From Sandarakinorhabdus glacialis (GTDB taxonomy: Bacteria; Pseudomonadota; Alphaproteobacteria; Sphingomonadales; Sphingomonadaceae): a stretch of DNA of 64,000 bases. The first letter of the stretch is position 1, and every line of letters begins with the position of its first letter. The stretch spans positions 176,123 through 240,122 of the forward strand of contig NZ_BMJM01000001.1 in assembly GCF_014643455.1 (NCBI RefSeq). The letters are read 5' to 3'. The notes beneath the pieces were generated by a model, which was given only the letters and a program-made list of their open reading frames with translations, did not search any database and was not told where the DNA came from. A program made the position numbers and the translations under genes. Positions 45,348 through 54,394 of this stretch are shown here, piece after piece.

Positions 45348-46649
45348 ATGAGTAACGGGTCTGGGACGAACGGATCTGCACGCACGAACCTGCCGCCGCT
45401 GACCCTGCATGTGCCCGAGCCCAAGTTTCGGCCGGGCGACGCCGTCGATTTTGCCGAAGTCGATGTGCCGGCGGCGGGATCGGTGCGGCGGCCCGATACA
45501 GCGGAAGCGGCGTCGGGATTCACCGATCTTGTCTATACGCTGATCCGGGTCCTGGATGACGATGGCAAGGCGGTCGGGCCGTGGAACCCGCGCCTGTCGC
45601 CCGATGTGGTGCGCCGGATGCTGCGCAGCATGGCGTTGCTGCGGGCCTTCGATGACCGGATGTTTCGCGCGCAGCGGCAGGGCAAGACCAGTTTTTACAT
45701 GAAGGCGCTGGGCGAGGAAGCGGTCGCGGTGGCGGCGGCGTATGCGCTCGACCATGACGACATGTGTTTCCCGTCTTACCGCCAGCAGGGGCTGCTCATT
45801 GCGCGGGGCTGGAGCCTTGTCGACATGATGAACCAGATTTATTCGAACCGCGGCGACCGGCTGCAGGGCAAGCAATTGCCGATCATGTATTCGGTCAAGG
45901 ATGCGGGGTTTTTCTCGATCTCGGGCAATCTGACGACGCAATATCCGCAGGCGGTGGGCTGGGCGATGGCGTCGGCGGCGAAGGGCGACACGCGCATCGC
46001 GGCGGCGTGGTGCGGTGAGGGATCGACGGCGGAGGGCGACTTCCATGCGGCGTGCACCTTTGCCAGCGTCTATCGGGCGCCGGTGATCCTCAACATCGTC
46101 AACAATCAATGGGCGATCAGCAGTTTTTCGGGATTTGCCGGGGCCGAGGCGACGACGTTTGCGGCGCGGGCGGTGGGCTATGGCATCGCTGGGCTGCGGG
46201 TCGATGGCAATGACGCGCTGGCGGTTTATGCGGCGACGGAATGGGCGGCGGAACGCGCGCGGACCAACCAGGGATCGACGCTGATAGAGCATTTCACCTA
46301 TCGCGCCGAGGGCCATTCGACGTCGGATGATCCGGGGCAGTATCGGTCTGAGGGCGAGCCCAATGCCTGGCCGCTGGGGGATCCGATCCGGCGGTTGAAG
46401 GAGCATCTGATCGCCATCGGCGAATGGGACGAGGAGCGGCACGCGGCGCAGGACAAGGAAGTCGCCGAGGAGGTCAAGGCGGCACAGAAGGAAGCCGAAA
46501 AGAACGGCATCCTGGGGCATGGCCTGCACCAGCCGCTCGATACCTTGTTCGACGGGGTGTTCGAGGAGATGCCGTGGCATTTGCGCGAGCAGCAGGCGCA
46601 GATGCTGGCGGAAGAGACAGCGTCCGGGCGACCATGGGACAAGAAATGA
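45348..46649 (+). CDS. bkdA: Branched-chain 2-oxoacid dehydrogenase E1 alpha subunit
   Basis: This 433-residue thiamine-diphosphate enzyme subunit decarboxylates keto acids of Leu, Ile and Val. It has FYMKALGEEAVAVAAAYAL, PSYRQQGLLIARGW, and the ThDP/Mg motif CGEGSTAEGDFH then NIVNNQWAIS near residues 223-260. The phosphorylation-loop-like YRAEGHSTSDDP lies near 323. The N-terminal 60 residues are characteristic of the bacterial Bkd type rather than pyruvate E1. ATG 45348; ATGA overlap with the beta subunit. Confidence 0.93.
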   Translation: MSNGSGTNGSARTNLPPLTLHVPEPKFRPGDAVDFAEVDVPAAGSVRRPDTAEAASGFTDLVYTLIRVLDDDGKAVGPWNPRLSPDVVRRMLRSMALLRAFDDRMFRAQRQGKTSFYMKALGEEAVAVAAAYALDHDDMCFPSYRQQGLLIARGWSLVDMMNQIYSNRGDRLQGKQLPIMYSVKDAGFFSISGNLTTQYPQAVGWAMASAAKGDTRIAAAWCGEGSTAEGDFHAACTFASVYRAPVILNIVNNQWAISSFSGFAGAEATTFAARAVGYGIAGLRVDGNDALAVYAATEWAAERARTNQGSTLIEHFTYRAEGHSTSDDPGQYRSEGEPNAWPLGDPIRRLKEHLIAIGEWDEERHAAQDKEVAEEVKAAQKEAEKNGILGHGLHQPLDTLFDGVFEEMPWHLREQQAQMLAEETASGRPWDKK

Positions 46650-47710
46650 GCGAGATTTTGCCAGAGACTGCAGAGGCTGGCGCAGAAGCCACCTCGTCGC
46701 GGATGAACATGATCCAGGCGATCAATTCGGCGCTCGATATCATGATGGATCGTGACCCCAACGTCATCGTCATGGGCGAGGACGTGGGATATTTTGGCGG
46801 GGTGTTCCGCGCCACCGCGGGCCTGCAGGCCAAGCACGGCAAGACGCGGGTGTTCGACACGCCGATCACCGAATGCGGGATCATCGGGGTCGCGGTCGGC
46901 ATGGGGGCGTATGGCTTGCGGCCGGTGCCCGAGATCCAGTTTGCCGATTACATCTATCCGGCGCTCGACCAGTTGGTGTCGGAGGCGGCGCGGCTGCGGT
47001 ATCGGTCGGCGGGCGAGTTCACCTCGCCGATCACGGTGCGGTCGCCGTTCGGCGGCGGGATTTTCGGCGGGCAGACGCACAGCCAGTCGCCAGAGGGCAT
47101 CTTTACCCATGTGTCGGGCATCAAGACGGTGATTCCGTCGACGCCTTACGACGCCAAGGGCCTGTTGATCGCGGCGATCGAGGACAATGACCCGGTGCTG
47201 TTTTTCGAGCCCAAGCGGATTTATAACGGGCCGTTCGATGGCTATTGGGACCGGCCGACGCAGAATTGGTCGAAGCATCCGGCGGGTGACGTCCCGACCG
47301 GCTATTACCGGATCGAGCTCGGCAAGGCGAAGGTCGTGCGGGCTGGCGGGGCGCTGACGATCCTGGCCTATGGCACGATGGTGCATGTCTGCACGGCAGT
47401 CGTCGCGGCGGCGGGGGTCGATGCCGAGATCATCGATTTGCGGACGCTGATCCCGCTCGATATCGAGACGATCGAGGCTTCGGTGAAAAAGACCGGGCGC
47501 TGCATGATCGTCCATGAGGCGACGCGGACCGGCGGGTTCGGCGCGGAGCTGTCGGCGCTGGTGCAGGAACGGTGTTTCTATCACCTGGAAGCGCCGATCG
47601 AGCGGGTGACGGGGTTCGACACGCCGTATCCGCACAGCCTGGAATGGGCATATTTTCCGGGACCGGTGCGGATTACCGAGGCCCTCAAGAAGATCATGAA
47701 GGACGCATAA
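46646..47710 (+). CDS. bkdB: Branched-chain 2-oxoacid dehydrogenase E1 beta subunit
   Basis: This 354-residue partner of the alpha subunit has MIQAINSALDIMM, VMGEDVGYFGGVFRAT, DTPITECGIIGVAVGMG, and EIQFADYIYPALDQ. It also has RSPFGGGIFGGQTHSQSPE and, at the C-terminus, THE transketolase-type fold with VTGFDTPYPHSLEWAYFP. Together they form the alpha2-beta2 E1. It starts in the stop of bkdA and its stop overlaps the E2 start (TAATG), so the three are tightly coupled. Confidence 0.94.
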   Translation: MSEILPETAEAGAEATSSRMNMIQAINSALDIMMDRDPNVIVMGEDVGYFGGVFRATAGLQAKHGKTRVFDTPITECGIIGVAVGMGAYGLRPVPEIQFADYIYPALDQLVSEAARLRYRSAGEFTSPITVRSPFGGGIFGGQTHSQSPEGIFTHVSGIKTVIPSTPYDAKGLLIAAIEDNDPVLFFEPKRIYNGPFDGYWDRPTQNWSKHPAGDVPTGYYRIELGKAKVVRAGGALTILAYGTMVHVCTAVVAAAGVDAEIIDLRTLIPLDIETIEASVKKTGRCMIVHEATRTGGFGAELSALVQERCFYHLEAPIERVTGFDTPYPHSLEWAYFPGPVRITEALKKIMKDA

Positions 47711-49014
47711 TGGCCCGCTTTACCTTCAAGCTACCCGATATCGGCGAAGGCATCTCCGAGGCCGAGGTGGCGGCGTGGCATGTCGCGGTGGGGGACCGGG
47801 TCGAGGAGGACCAGCCGATTGCCGACATGATGACCGACAAGGCGACGGTGGTGATGGAATCGCCGGTTTCGGGGGTTGTCGTCGAACTGGCGGGAGTGGT
47901 TGGGGACCAGGTTTCGATCGGTGCGGCGCTGGTGGTGTTCGAGACCGATGCTGTTGTCACCGAGGACGAGGTGACGGCGGCAGCGCTTGAGGTGGTGGCG
48001 CAGCCACTGTCGGCGGCGCAGGTCGAGACGGCCGAGCAGTATGAGGCGGAGAATCCGGGGGTCGAGCAGGTTGTGATGTCTGCGGAGCCGGAGCCGGTGG
48101 CGGCGGTTGCGCCGGTTGAGGTGGCTCCGGTGGCCAAGGCCGCGCATGCGTTGGCGTCGCCGGCGGTGCGGGCGCGGGCGCGGGATCTGGGGATCGACCT
48201 GTCGCTGGTGAAGTCCGAGACCGACCTGGTGCGGCATGCCGATCTCGATGCGTATCTGCGATACGGGTCGGGGCAGGGGTATGGCGCCGGGCCGAAGCGG
48301 GCGCGGGCCGACGAGGCGATCAGGGTCATCGGCATGCGGCGGCGAATCGCCGAGAACATGGCGGCGTCGAAGCGGTCGATTCCGCATTTTACCTATGTCG
48401 ACGAGATCGACGTGACGGCTCTGGAGGCGATGCGCGCCGATCTGAACGACAATCGCGGCGAGCGGCCCAAGCTGACGATGTTGCCATTGCTGATCGCGGC
48501 GATCTGCAAGACGATCCCGGATTTTCCGATGCTCAACGCGCGGTATGACGACCAGGCCGGGGTGGTGACGCGGTTCGGCGCCATTCATTTGGGCATGGCG
48601 ACGCAAACCGATGCGGGGTTGATGGTGCCGGTCATTCGCGATGCGCAGGACCGCAATGTCTGGCAGCTGGCGACCGAAATCGGCCGGTTGGCGGAAGCGG
48701 CGCGGACCGGGACAGCGACTTCGGCGGAGCTGTCGGGATCGACGCTGACGGTGACGTCGCTGGGGCCTTTGGGCGGAATCGCGACGACGCCGGTGATCAA
48801 TCGGCCGGAAGTGGCGATCATCGGGCCGAACAAGATCGTCGAGCGGCCGGTGTTTGCGAAGAATGCGCACGGTGTAAAGGAAATCCGCAAGGCGAAGTTG
48901 ATGAACCTGTCGATCAGCTGCGATCACCGAGTTGTCGACGGCTGGGATGCGGCGAGCTTCGTGCAGGGGCTGAAGCGGTATCTCGAGACGCCGGTGCTGC
49001 TGTTCGCCGGATGA
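47710..49014 (+). CDS. bkdC: Branched-chain 2-oxoacid dehydrogenase E2 (dihydrolipoyl acyltransferase)
   Basis: This 434-residue core protein has one lipoyl domain (residues 1-80, lipoylated Lys 44 in MTDKAT). A Glu/Val/Pro-rich linker follows, then a peripheral-subunit-binding domain (LASPAVRARARDLGID near 155). The acyltransferase domain has the active site SCDHRVVDGWD near 405. It transfers the acyl group to CoA. The E3 dihydrolipoyl dehydrogenase is not encoded next to it; the next gene is glmS on the other strand. Confidence 0.94.
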   Translation: MARFTFKLPDIGEGISEAEVAAWHVAVGDRVEEDQPIADMMTDKATVVMESPVSGVVVELAGVVGDQVSIGAALVVFETDAVVTEDEVTAAALEVVAQPLSAAQVETAEQYEAENPGVEQVVMSAEPEPVAAVAPVEVAPVAKAAHALASPAVRARARDLGIDLSLVKSETDLVRHADLDAYLRYGSGQGYGAGPKRARADEAIRVIGMRRRIAENMAASKRSIPHFTYVDEIDVTALEAMRADLNDNRGERPKLTMLPLLIAAICKTIPDFPMLNARYDDQAGVVTRFGAIHLGMATQTDAGLMVPVIRDAQDRNVWQLATEIGRLAEAARTGTATSAELSGSTLTVTSLGPLGGIATTPVINRPEVAIIGPNKIVERPVFAKNAHGVKEIRKAKLMNLSISCDHRVVDGWDAASFVQGLKRYLETPVLLFAG

Positions 49015-49089
49015 CTGCCGCCGGGGCAGTTCGGTAATAACGGTCTTCCGTCGCGATTGTCCTGCTTGTGGGCCGCGGCCGGAACCCGG

Positions 49090-50913
49090 CTATTCGACCG
49101 TGACGCTTTTGGCGAGATTGCGGGGTTGGTCGACATCGGTGCCCTTGGCGAGGGCGACGTGATAGGCGAGCAACTGGACCGGGATCGCCGTTATCAACGG
49201 GCTGATGAACGGGTCGACGCTTGGCATCTCGATGGTGGCGGCGGTGCCGGCGCCGTGTTCGGCAAGGCCGGCGGCGTCTGACAGGAGATAGACCAGCCCG
49301 CCGCGGGCCATGACTTCCTGCATGTTCGAGACGGTCTTTTCGAAGCGCGGTCCGGACGGGGCGATGACGATGACGGGGACGTTCTCGTCGATCAGCGCGA
49401 TGGGGCCGTGCTTGAGTTCGCCGGCGGCATAGCCTTCGGCGTGGATGTAGCTGATTTCCTTGAGCTTGAGCGCGCCTTCGAGCGCCATCGGATAGTCGGG
49501 GCCGCGGCCGATGTAGAGGATGTCGCGGGCCTTGCTGAGCGGCAGCGCGAGGGCGTGGATGGATTCCTCGGTCTTGAGGGCCTCGTTCATCGCGGCAGGA
49601 ATTTCGGTGAGCAGGTGGACGAGACGGGCTTCCTCGACGGGCGTAACGCGGCCCTTGGCCTTGCCGAGGGCGATGGCAAAGGCGGCGAGGACGGCCAGCT
49701 GGCAGGTGAAGGCCTTGGTGCTGGCGACGCCGATTTCGGGGCCGGCGTGGGTGGGGAGGAGCAGGTCGGCTTCGCGCGCCATGGTCGATGACGCGACGTT
49801 GACGACGGCGGCGATGTGCTGGCCGCCGGCCTTGGCGTGGCGTAGCGCGGCGAGAGTGTCGGCGGTCTCGCCCGATTGCGAGATGAACAGGGCAAGGCCG
49901 CCGGGTTCATAGACCGGGTCGCGGTAGCGGAATTCGGAGGCGTTTTCGATCTGGACGGGGATACGGGCAAGGCTTTCGAGCCAGTAGGTGGCGACCTGGC
50001 CGGCGAGCAGCGCGGTGCCGCAGGCGACGATCTGGACGCGCTTGACGCCGGCGAGGTCGAAGGGGAGCGGCGGCAGGCTGATGGTTTCGGCGAGCGGATC
50101 GACATAGGCGCCAAGCGTCTGGGCGACGACGATCGGTTGCTCGTAGATCTCCTTTTCCATGAAGTGGCGGTGGTTGCCCTTTTCGATGACCGCGGCGGAC
50201 GCCGACGAGGTGATGACCTGGCGGGCGACGGGGGCGTCGTTTTCGTCGAAGACCTGCGCGCTGTCGCGAGTCATCCGGACCCAGTCGCCTTCCTCAAGAT
50301 AGGCGATGCGATTGGTGAACGGCGCAAGGCCGAGGGCGTCGGAGCCGAGGAACATCTCGCCGTCGCCGTAGCCGAGGACAAGGGGCGAGCCGCGGCGGGC
50401 GCCGTACATGAGGTCGGGGTGTTCGCGAAAGATGATGGCAAAGCTGAAGGCGCCGTTGAGGCGTTTCAGCGTGCTCGATACGGCGTCGTCGGGGGAAGCG
50501 CCTGCGGCAAGTGCCATGGTGATGAGGTGGGCGACGACTTCGCTGTCGGTGTCGGAAGTCAGCGTGCGGCCGGCGGCGAGGACTTCGGCGCGCAGCGGCT
50601 TGAAGTTTTCGATGATGCCGTTGTGGACGAGGGCGACTGCCTCGGTGGCATGGGGATGGGCGTTGTCGGTGGTGGGGGCGCCGTGGGTGGCCCAGCGCGT
50701 GTGGGCGATGCCGGAGGTGCCGGGCAGCGGATCGGCGGCGAGGACGGCGAGGAGATTGTCGAGCTTGCCGGCGGCGCGGCGGCGTTCGATGTGGCCGCGG
50801 TGGATGGTGGCGATGCCCGACGAGTCATATCCGCGATATTCGAGACGGCGCAGGCCCTCGACGAGGCGGCCGGTTACGGGGTTGGCGGAAAGGATGCCGA
50901 TGATGCCGCACAT
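49090..50913 (-). CDS. glmS: Glutamine-fructose-6-phosphate aminotransferase
   Basis: A 607-residue enzyme making glucosamine-6-phosphate, the first step to UDP-GlcNAc. The N-terminal Ntn amidotransferase begins MCGIIGIL with Cys 2 as nucleophile. Two SIS isomerase domains follow (SQSGETADT, STKAFTCQL), and the family ends PRNLAKSVTVE. ATG 50913 places the essential Cys at position 2. It lies 5 bases after the glmU stop, forming a minus-strand operon glmU-glmS. Confidence 0.97.
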   Translation of the reverse strand: MCGIIGILSANPVTGRLVEGLRRLEYRGYDSSGIATIHRGHIERRRAAGKLDNLLAVLAADPLPGTSGIAHTRWATHGAPTTDNAHPHATEAVALVHNGIIENFKPLRAEVLAAGRTLTSDTDSEVVAHLITMALAAGASPDDAVSSTLKRLNGAFSFAIIFREHPDLMYGARRGSPLVLGYGDGEMFLGSDALGLAPFTNRIAYLEEGDWVRMTRDSAQVFDENDAPVARQVITSSASAAVIEKGNHRHFMEKEIYEQPIVVAQTLGAYVDPLAETISLPPLPFDLAGVKRVQIVACGTALLAGQVATYWLESLARIPVQIENASEFRYRDPVYEPGGLALFISQSGETADTLAALRHAKAGGQHIAAVVNVASSTMAREADLLLPTHAGPEIGVASTKAFTCQLAVLAAFAIALGKAKGRVTPVEEARLVHLLTEIPAAMNEALKTEESIHALALPLSKARDILYIGRGPDYPMALEGALKLKEISYIHAEGYAAGELKHGPIALIDENVPVIVIAPSGPRFEKTVSNMQEVMARGGLVYLLSDAAGLAEHGAGTAATIEMPSVDPFISPLITAIPVQLLAYHVALAKGTDVDQPRNLAKSVTVE

Positions 50914-50918
50914 TGGGG

Positions 50919-52289
50919 TCAGGCTTTCTTGCGGGCGAGTGAGGCGGCGCGGAAGCGCGTGGCCCAACCGGATTTGCTGGTTTGGGGCGGGCGAACGAGG
51001 GCGAGGGCGTCGGGTTCGACGTCGGCGGTGATGGTGCTGCCGGCGGCGACGATGGCGCCGGCACCGATGCTGACAGGGGCGACGAGGGCCGAGTTGGAGC
51101 CGATGAAGGCGCCGTCGCCGATGACGGTCCGGTATTTGAAGAAGCCGTCGTAATTGCAGGTGATGGTGCCGGCGCCGATGTTGGCGCGGGCACCGACGCT
51201 GGCATCGCCGATATAGGAGAGGTGGTTGGCCTTGGCGCCCGGGCCGAAGACGGCCTTCTTGGTTTCGACGAAATTGCCGATCTTGGCGCCGGCGCCGAGG
51301 ATTGTGCCGGGGCGAAGGCGGGCGAAGGGGCCCACGTCGCAGTTTTCGCCGATGATGGCGCCTTCGATATGGCTGTGGGCGCGGATGGTCGTGCCGCTGG
51401 CGATGGTGACGCCGGGGCCGAAGACGGTGAAAGGCTCGATGGTGACGTCCTGGGCGATTTCCGTGTCATGGGCGAAGAAGACGCTGGACGGATCGATGAG
51501 GGTGACGCCGGCGGCCATGGCGGCGGTGCGGCGGTGCGATTGCCATTGGGCCTCGAGGGCGGCGAGTTCGGCGCGGCTGTTGACGCCTGCTACCTCGTCG
51601 GCGGCGGTTTCGATGATGCGGGCGGTGCGGCCGTCGGCGATGAGCAGCCCGATGATGTCGGGGAGGTAGTATTCGCCGGCGGCGTTGGCGTTGCCGACAC
51701 GCGCGAGCAGCGGCCAGAGATCGGCGGCGCGGACCGCCATCAGCCCCGAATTGCACAGGGTTTCGGCGCGCTCGGCGGGGGTGGTGTCCTTGAATTCGAC
51801 CATTTTCACGATGGTGTCGCCGGCCGCGATGATGCGGCCATAGGCGCCGGGATCGGCCGGGCGGAAGCCGAGGACGACTGCTGCAGGGGCGGCTGCGGTG
51901 TCGCCGGTCAGGGCGGACTGGAGGCGCTTCATGGTGGCGGCGGTGACCAGCGGCGCGTCGCCGTAGAGGATGAGGATGTCGCCGTCGAAGCCGGCGAGGG
52001 CGTCCTTGGCCTGGAGGACGGCGTGGCCGGTGCCGAGTTGCGGCGACTGCACGGCGACGGCGACGCCATGGGAAGCGACGGCAGCTTCGACCTGTTCGCG
52101 CGCCGATCCGACGACGACGACCTGTTGCTGCGGCGACAGCGATGCGAGGCTGTCCAATAAATGCAACACCATTGGTTTACCTGCGATCGGATGCAGAACC
52201 TTGTGCAGCGCCGATTTCATTCTTGTGCCTTGCCCGGCGGCGAGGATGATGGCGGCCAGAGGGCGGGTTTTGGGGCGGGGGCTGGTCAC
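50919..52289 (-). CDS. glmU: Bifunctional UDP-GlcNAc pyrophosphorylase / GlcN-1-P acetyltransferase
   Basis: This protein of about 456 residues has an N-terminal nucleotidyltransferase (AAIILAAGQGTRMKSALHKVLHP in parts, LYGDAPLV near residue 102). A left-handed beta-helix acetyltransferase with hexapeptide repeats follows, including FARLRPGT, GNFVETKKA and SYIGDASVG. It makes UDP-GlcNAc for peptidoglycan and LPS. GTG 52289 (VTSPRPKTRP) is taken as start; ATG 52328 is in frame and would add 13 residues. Neither has a strong Shine-Dalgarno. Confidence 0.95.
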   Translation of the reverse strand: MTSPRPKTRPLAAIILAAGQGTRMKSALHKVLHPIAGKPMVLHLLDSLASLSPQQQVVVVGSAREQVEAAVASHGVAVAVQSPQLGTGHAVLQAKDALAGFDGDILILYGDAPLVTAATMKRLQSALTGDTAAAPAAVVLGFRPADPGAYGRIIAAGDTIVKMVEFKDTTPAERAETLCNSGLMAVRAADLWPLLARVGNANAAGEYYLPDIIGLLIADGRTARIIETAADEVAGVNSRAELAALEAQWQSHRRTAAMAAGVTLIDPSSVFFAHDTEIAQDVTIEPFTVFGPGVTIASGTTIRAHSHIEGAIIGENCDVGPFARLRPGTILGAGAKIGNFVETKKAVFGPGAKANHLSYIGDASVGARANIGAGTITCNYDGFFKYRTVIGDGAFIGSNSALVAPVSIGAGAIVAAGSTITADVEPDALALVRPPQTSKSGWATRFRAASLARKKA

Positions 52290-52340
52290 CGGATGCTGCT
52301 GCCATATCGGGCTTGCCTTGGGAAGCATTGCAAACGCATG

Positions 52341-52346
52341 GGGGAG
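52341..52346 (+). promoter_or_regulatory. Shine-Dalgarno GGGGAG for gph
   Basis: GGGGAG ends 8 bases before TTG 52355, a good distance, but only 2 bases before GTG 52349. This supports TTG 52355 as the gph start, so that the protein begins just ahead of its conserved VVFDLDGTL. Confidence 0.5.
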
Positions 52347-52354
52347 TCGTGAAT

Positions 52355-53023
52355 TTGTTGCCAGCCACTGTCGTCTTCGATCTCGATGGGACGCTTGTCG
52401 ATACGGCGCCCGATCTTTGCGCGGCGCTCAACCATGCGCTCGGGGTGCTGGGGCGGCGCGGCGTGCCGGCCGAGGACGTCCGGCACATGGTCGGGCATGG
52501 CGCGCGCAAGTTGCTCGAGCGCGGGCTGGCGGCGACCGGCGAGATGACGCCCGAGCTGGTCGAGGCCGGGGTGGCGCCGTTCCTCGCGTTTTATGCGGCG
52601 AATATCGCGGTGGAGTCGCGGCCGTATGACGGGGTCGAGGCGGCCATGGACGCGCTGGCGGCGGCGGGGGTGAGGCTGGCGATCTGCACCAACAAGCCGG
52701 CGGCGTTGTCGGCGAAGCTGGTCGAGGCGCTGGGCTGGACCGGGCGTTTTGCCGCCAATCTGGGGTATGATTCGGTGCCGAGCCCGAAGCCGGATGCAGA
52801 GCATCTGTTCGCGACGATCGCGGCGGCGGGCGGCGACCGGGCGACGACGATGTTCGTCGGCGATTCGATCACCGATACGACGACGGCGCGGGCGGCGGGG
52901 ATCCCGGTGGTGGCGGTCAGTTTCGGCTTTTCCGACCGGCCGGTCGAACAGCTGGGCGCCGATGCGATCATCGATCATTATGATGCGCTGGTTCCGGCGC
53001 TACGACGTTTGGGCGCGCGATGA
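52355..53023 (+). CDS. gph: HAD hydrolase, phosphoglycolate phosphatase type
   Basis: This 222-residue protein has HAD motif I DLDGTLVDTAPDL near residue 9, motif II CTNKP, a motif III Lys in SPKPDAEHL and motif IV FVGDSITDT. The cap domain is of Gph type. It removes 2-phosphoglycolate formed during DNA repair or oxygenase activity. Its stop overlaps the phoR start (ATGA), which ties a phosphatase gene to the phosphate-sensing genes, probably by shared transcription only. Confidence 0.9.
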   Translation: MLPATVVFDLDGTLVDTAPDLCAALNHALGVLGRRGVPAEDVRHMVGHGARKLLERGLAATGEMTPELVEAGVAPFLAFYAANIAVESRPYDGVEAAMDALAAAGVRLAICTNKPAALSAKLVEALGWTGRFAANLGYDSVPSPKPDAEHLFATIAAAGGDRATTMFVGDSITDTTTARAAGIPVVAVSFGFSDRPVEQLGADAIIDHYDALVPALRRLGAR

Positions 53024-54207
53024 CCTTCGCCGCGATGCCGCTGGTGTTGCTGGCGACGGCCTTGCTGGCGGCTTTCATCGGTTATGCCCTGGGGCATCGC
53101 AAGGTGATTGCCGAGACGGCGCTGCCCGAGCCGATGCCGGCCGACGCGCCGCTGCCGACCGAGCCGGCGGCGGACCGGATCAGCGTCGAGGCGCTGGCCG
53201 ATCCGGCGTTGATCGTTGCGGGTGATGTCGCGGTGGCGGCCAATGCGGCGGCGCGGCGGCTGTTCGGCGACCGGGTGGCGGGCAGCGACATGCGGATGAC
53301 GGTGCGGCATCCGGTGGTGCTCGATGCGCTCGGCGAGGTGCGCAGCCATGGGCTGAGCCTCGAGCGCGAGATTACCGGGCTGGGCAGCGGCAACAGCATC
53401 TGGCGGATGCGTGCCGGCCATGGCGGCGTCGAAGGGGGCGACGCCGCACCGATGCTGGTGGTGTTCGACGACATCACGCAGACCCGGCTGACCGAGCGGA
53501 TGCGGGTCGATTTTGTCGCCAATGCCAGTCACGAACTGCGCACGCCGCTGGCGACGCTGACCGGCTTCATCGAGACGCTGCAGGGCCCGGCGGCGGAGGA
53601 CGAGCCGGCGCGGCGGCGCTTCCTCGATATCATGGCGCGCGAGGCGAGCCGGATGTCGCGGTTGATCGACGATTTGCTGTCGCTGTCGCGGATCGAACTC
53701 GACAAGCATGTGCGGCCGGTGGCGGTGCTCGATCTGAACGGGGTGATCGGCGATGTCGGCAAGACGCTGGCGATGCGGCTGGAGGCCGATGAGCGGATGC
53801 TGATCATCGAGGAGGCGACACCGTTGCCGCCGGTGATCGGCGACCGCGACCAGGTCCTGCAGGTGCTCCACAACCTGATTTCGAATGCGCTGAAATACGG
53901 GCGTAGCGGGACGCCGATCACCGTGACGGCGAAGGGTGAACCGGCTGGGGGAGGGGCGCTGGCGGTGGTGCGGCTCTGCGTCAGCGATGTCAGCGAGGGC
54001 ATTCCCGTCGAGCATCTGCCGCGGTTGACCGAGCGGTTTTACCGGGTCGATTCGCTGCGCTCGCGGCGGATGGGGGGGACGGGGCTGGGGCTGGCGATCG
54101 TCAAGCATATCGTCGAGCGTCATCGCGGCCGGCTCGAGATCGAAAGCCGGCCCGGCGAGGGGACGAAAGTGTCGTTCACGCTGCCCCAGGCAAAAAGTGC
54201 GGCTTGA
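53020..54207 (+). CDS. phoR: Phosphate regulon sensor histidine kinase
   Basis: This 395-residue kinase has a single N-terminal membrane helix (PLVLLATALLAAFIGYALG), a short linker and a PAS-like domain (ALIVAGDVAVAANAAARRLFG; LVVFDDITQT). The His box FVANASHELRTPLATL is near residue 172. The ATPase domain has N-box NLISNALKYG and GGTGLGLAIVKHIVERHRG (in parts). One membrane helix plus PAS and location before pstS identify it as PhoR. It should phosphorylate PhoB encoded at 59755 when phosphate is low. Confidence 0.94.
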   Translation: MTFAAMPLVLLATALLAAFIGYALGHRKVIAETALPEPMPADAPLPTEPAADRISVEALADPALIVAGDVAVAANAAARRLFGDRVAGSDMRMTVRHPVVLDALGEVRSHGLSLEREITGLGSGNSIWRMRAGHGGVEGGDAAPMLVVFDDITQTRLTERMRVDFVANASHELRTPLATLTGFIETLQGPAAEDEPARRRFLDIMAREASRMSRLIDDLLSLSRIELDKHVRPVAVLDLNGVIGDVGKTLAMRLEADERMLIIEEATPLPPVIGDRDQVLQVLHNLISNALKYGRSGTPITVTAKGEPAGGGALAVVRLCVSDVSEGIPVEHLPRLTERFYRVDSLRSRRMGGTGLGLAIVKHIVERHRGRLEIESRPGEGTKVSFTLPQAKSAA

Positions 54208-54226
54208 AGATGGCCTTTGGCAGCCG

Positions 54227-54258
54227 CTGTCATCGATCTGTAACAACGTTGTCATAAA
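54227..54258 (+). promoter_or_regulatory. Pho box and promoter of the pst operon
   Basis: Three half-sites recur every 11 bases: CTGTCAT (54227-54233), CTGTAAC (54238-54244) and TTGTCAT (54249-54255). The first two form a near-consensus PhoB box that takes the place of the -35. CATAAA (54253-54258) is a fair -10. It lies directly after phoR, so pstSCAB-phoU-phoB can be induced separately from gph-phoR. Confidence 0.8.
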
Positions 54259-54381
54259 GGCCACATCAGGCGGCGCTACCGCAAGGCATGCGTTCATCTT
54301 TTTTCAACCGTCGGCCGCGAACATGTCGCGAGCCTGGCGCGAACGCTTTGGCGGCTCGGTGAGCGGTCCTGGGCGGCAATC

Positions 54382-54387
54382 GGAGGG
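54382..54387 (+). promoter_or_regulatory. Shine-Dalgarno GGAGGG deciding the pstS start
   Basis: GGAGGG ends 7 bases before TTG 54395. No similar site precedes ATG 54323. Starting at 54395 gives a lipoprotein signal of normal length (Cys at residue 22), whereas 54323 would give an over-long N-region. Confidence 0.6.
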
Positions 54388-54394
54388 ACGGGGC

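Noticed and set aside
54323-54394. ATG 54323 as the pstS start
   Set aside because: No Shine-Dalgarno and an over-long region before the lipoprotein signal; TTG 54395 has GGAGGG at the right distance. Still possible.
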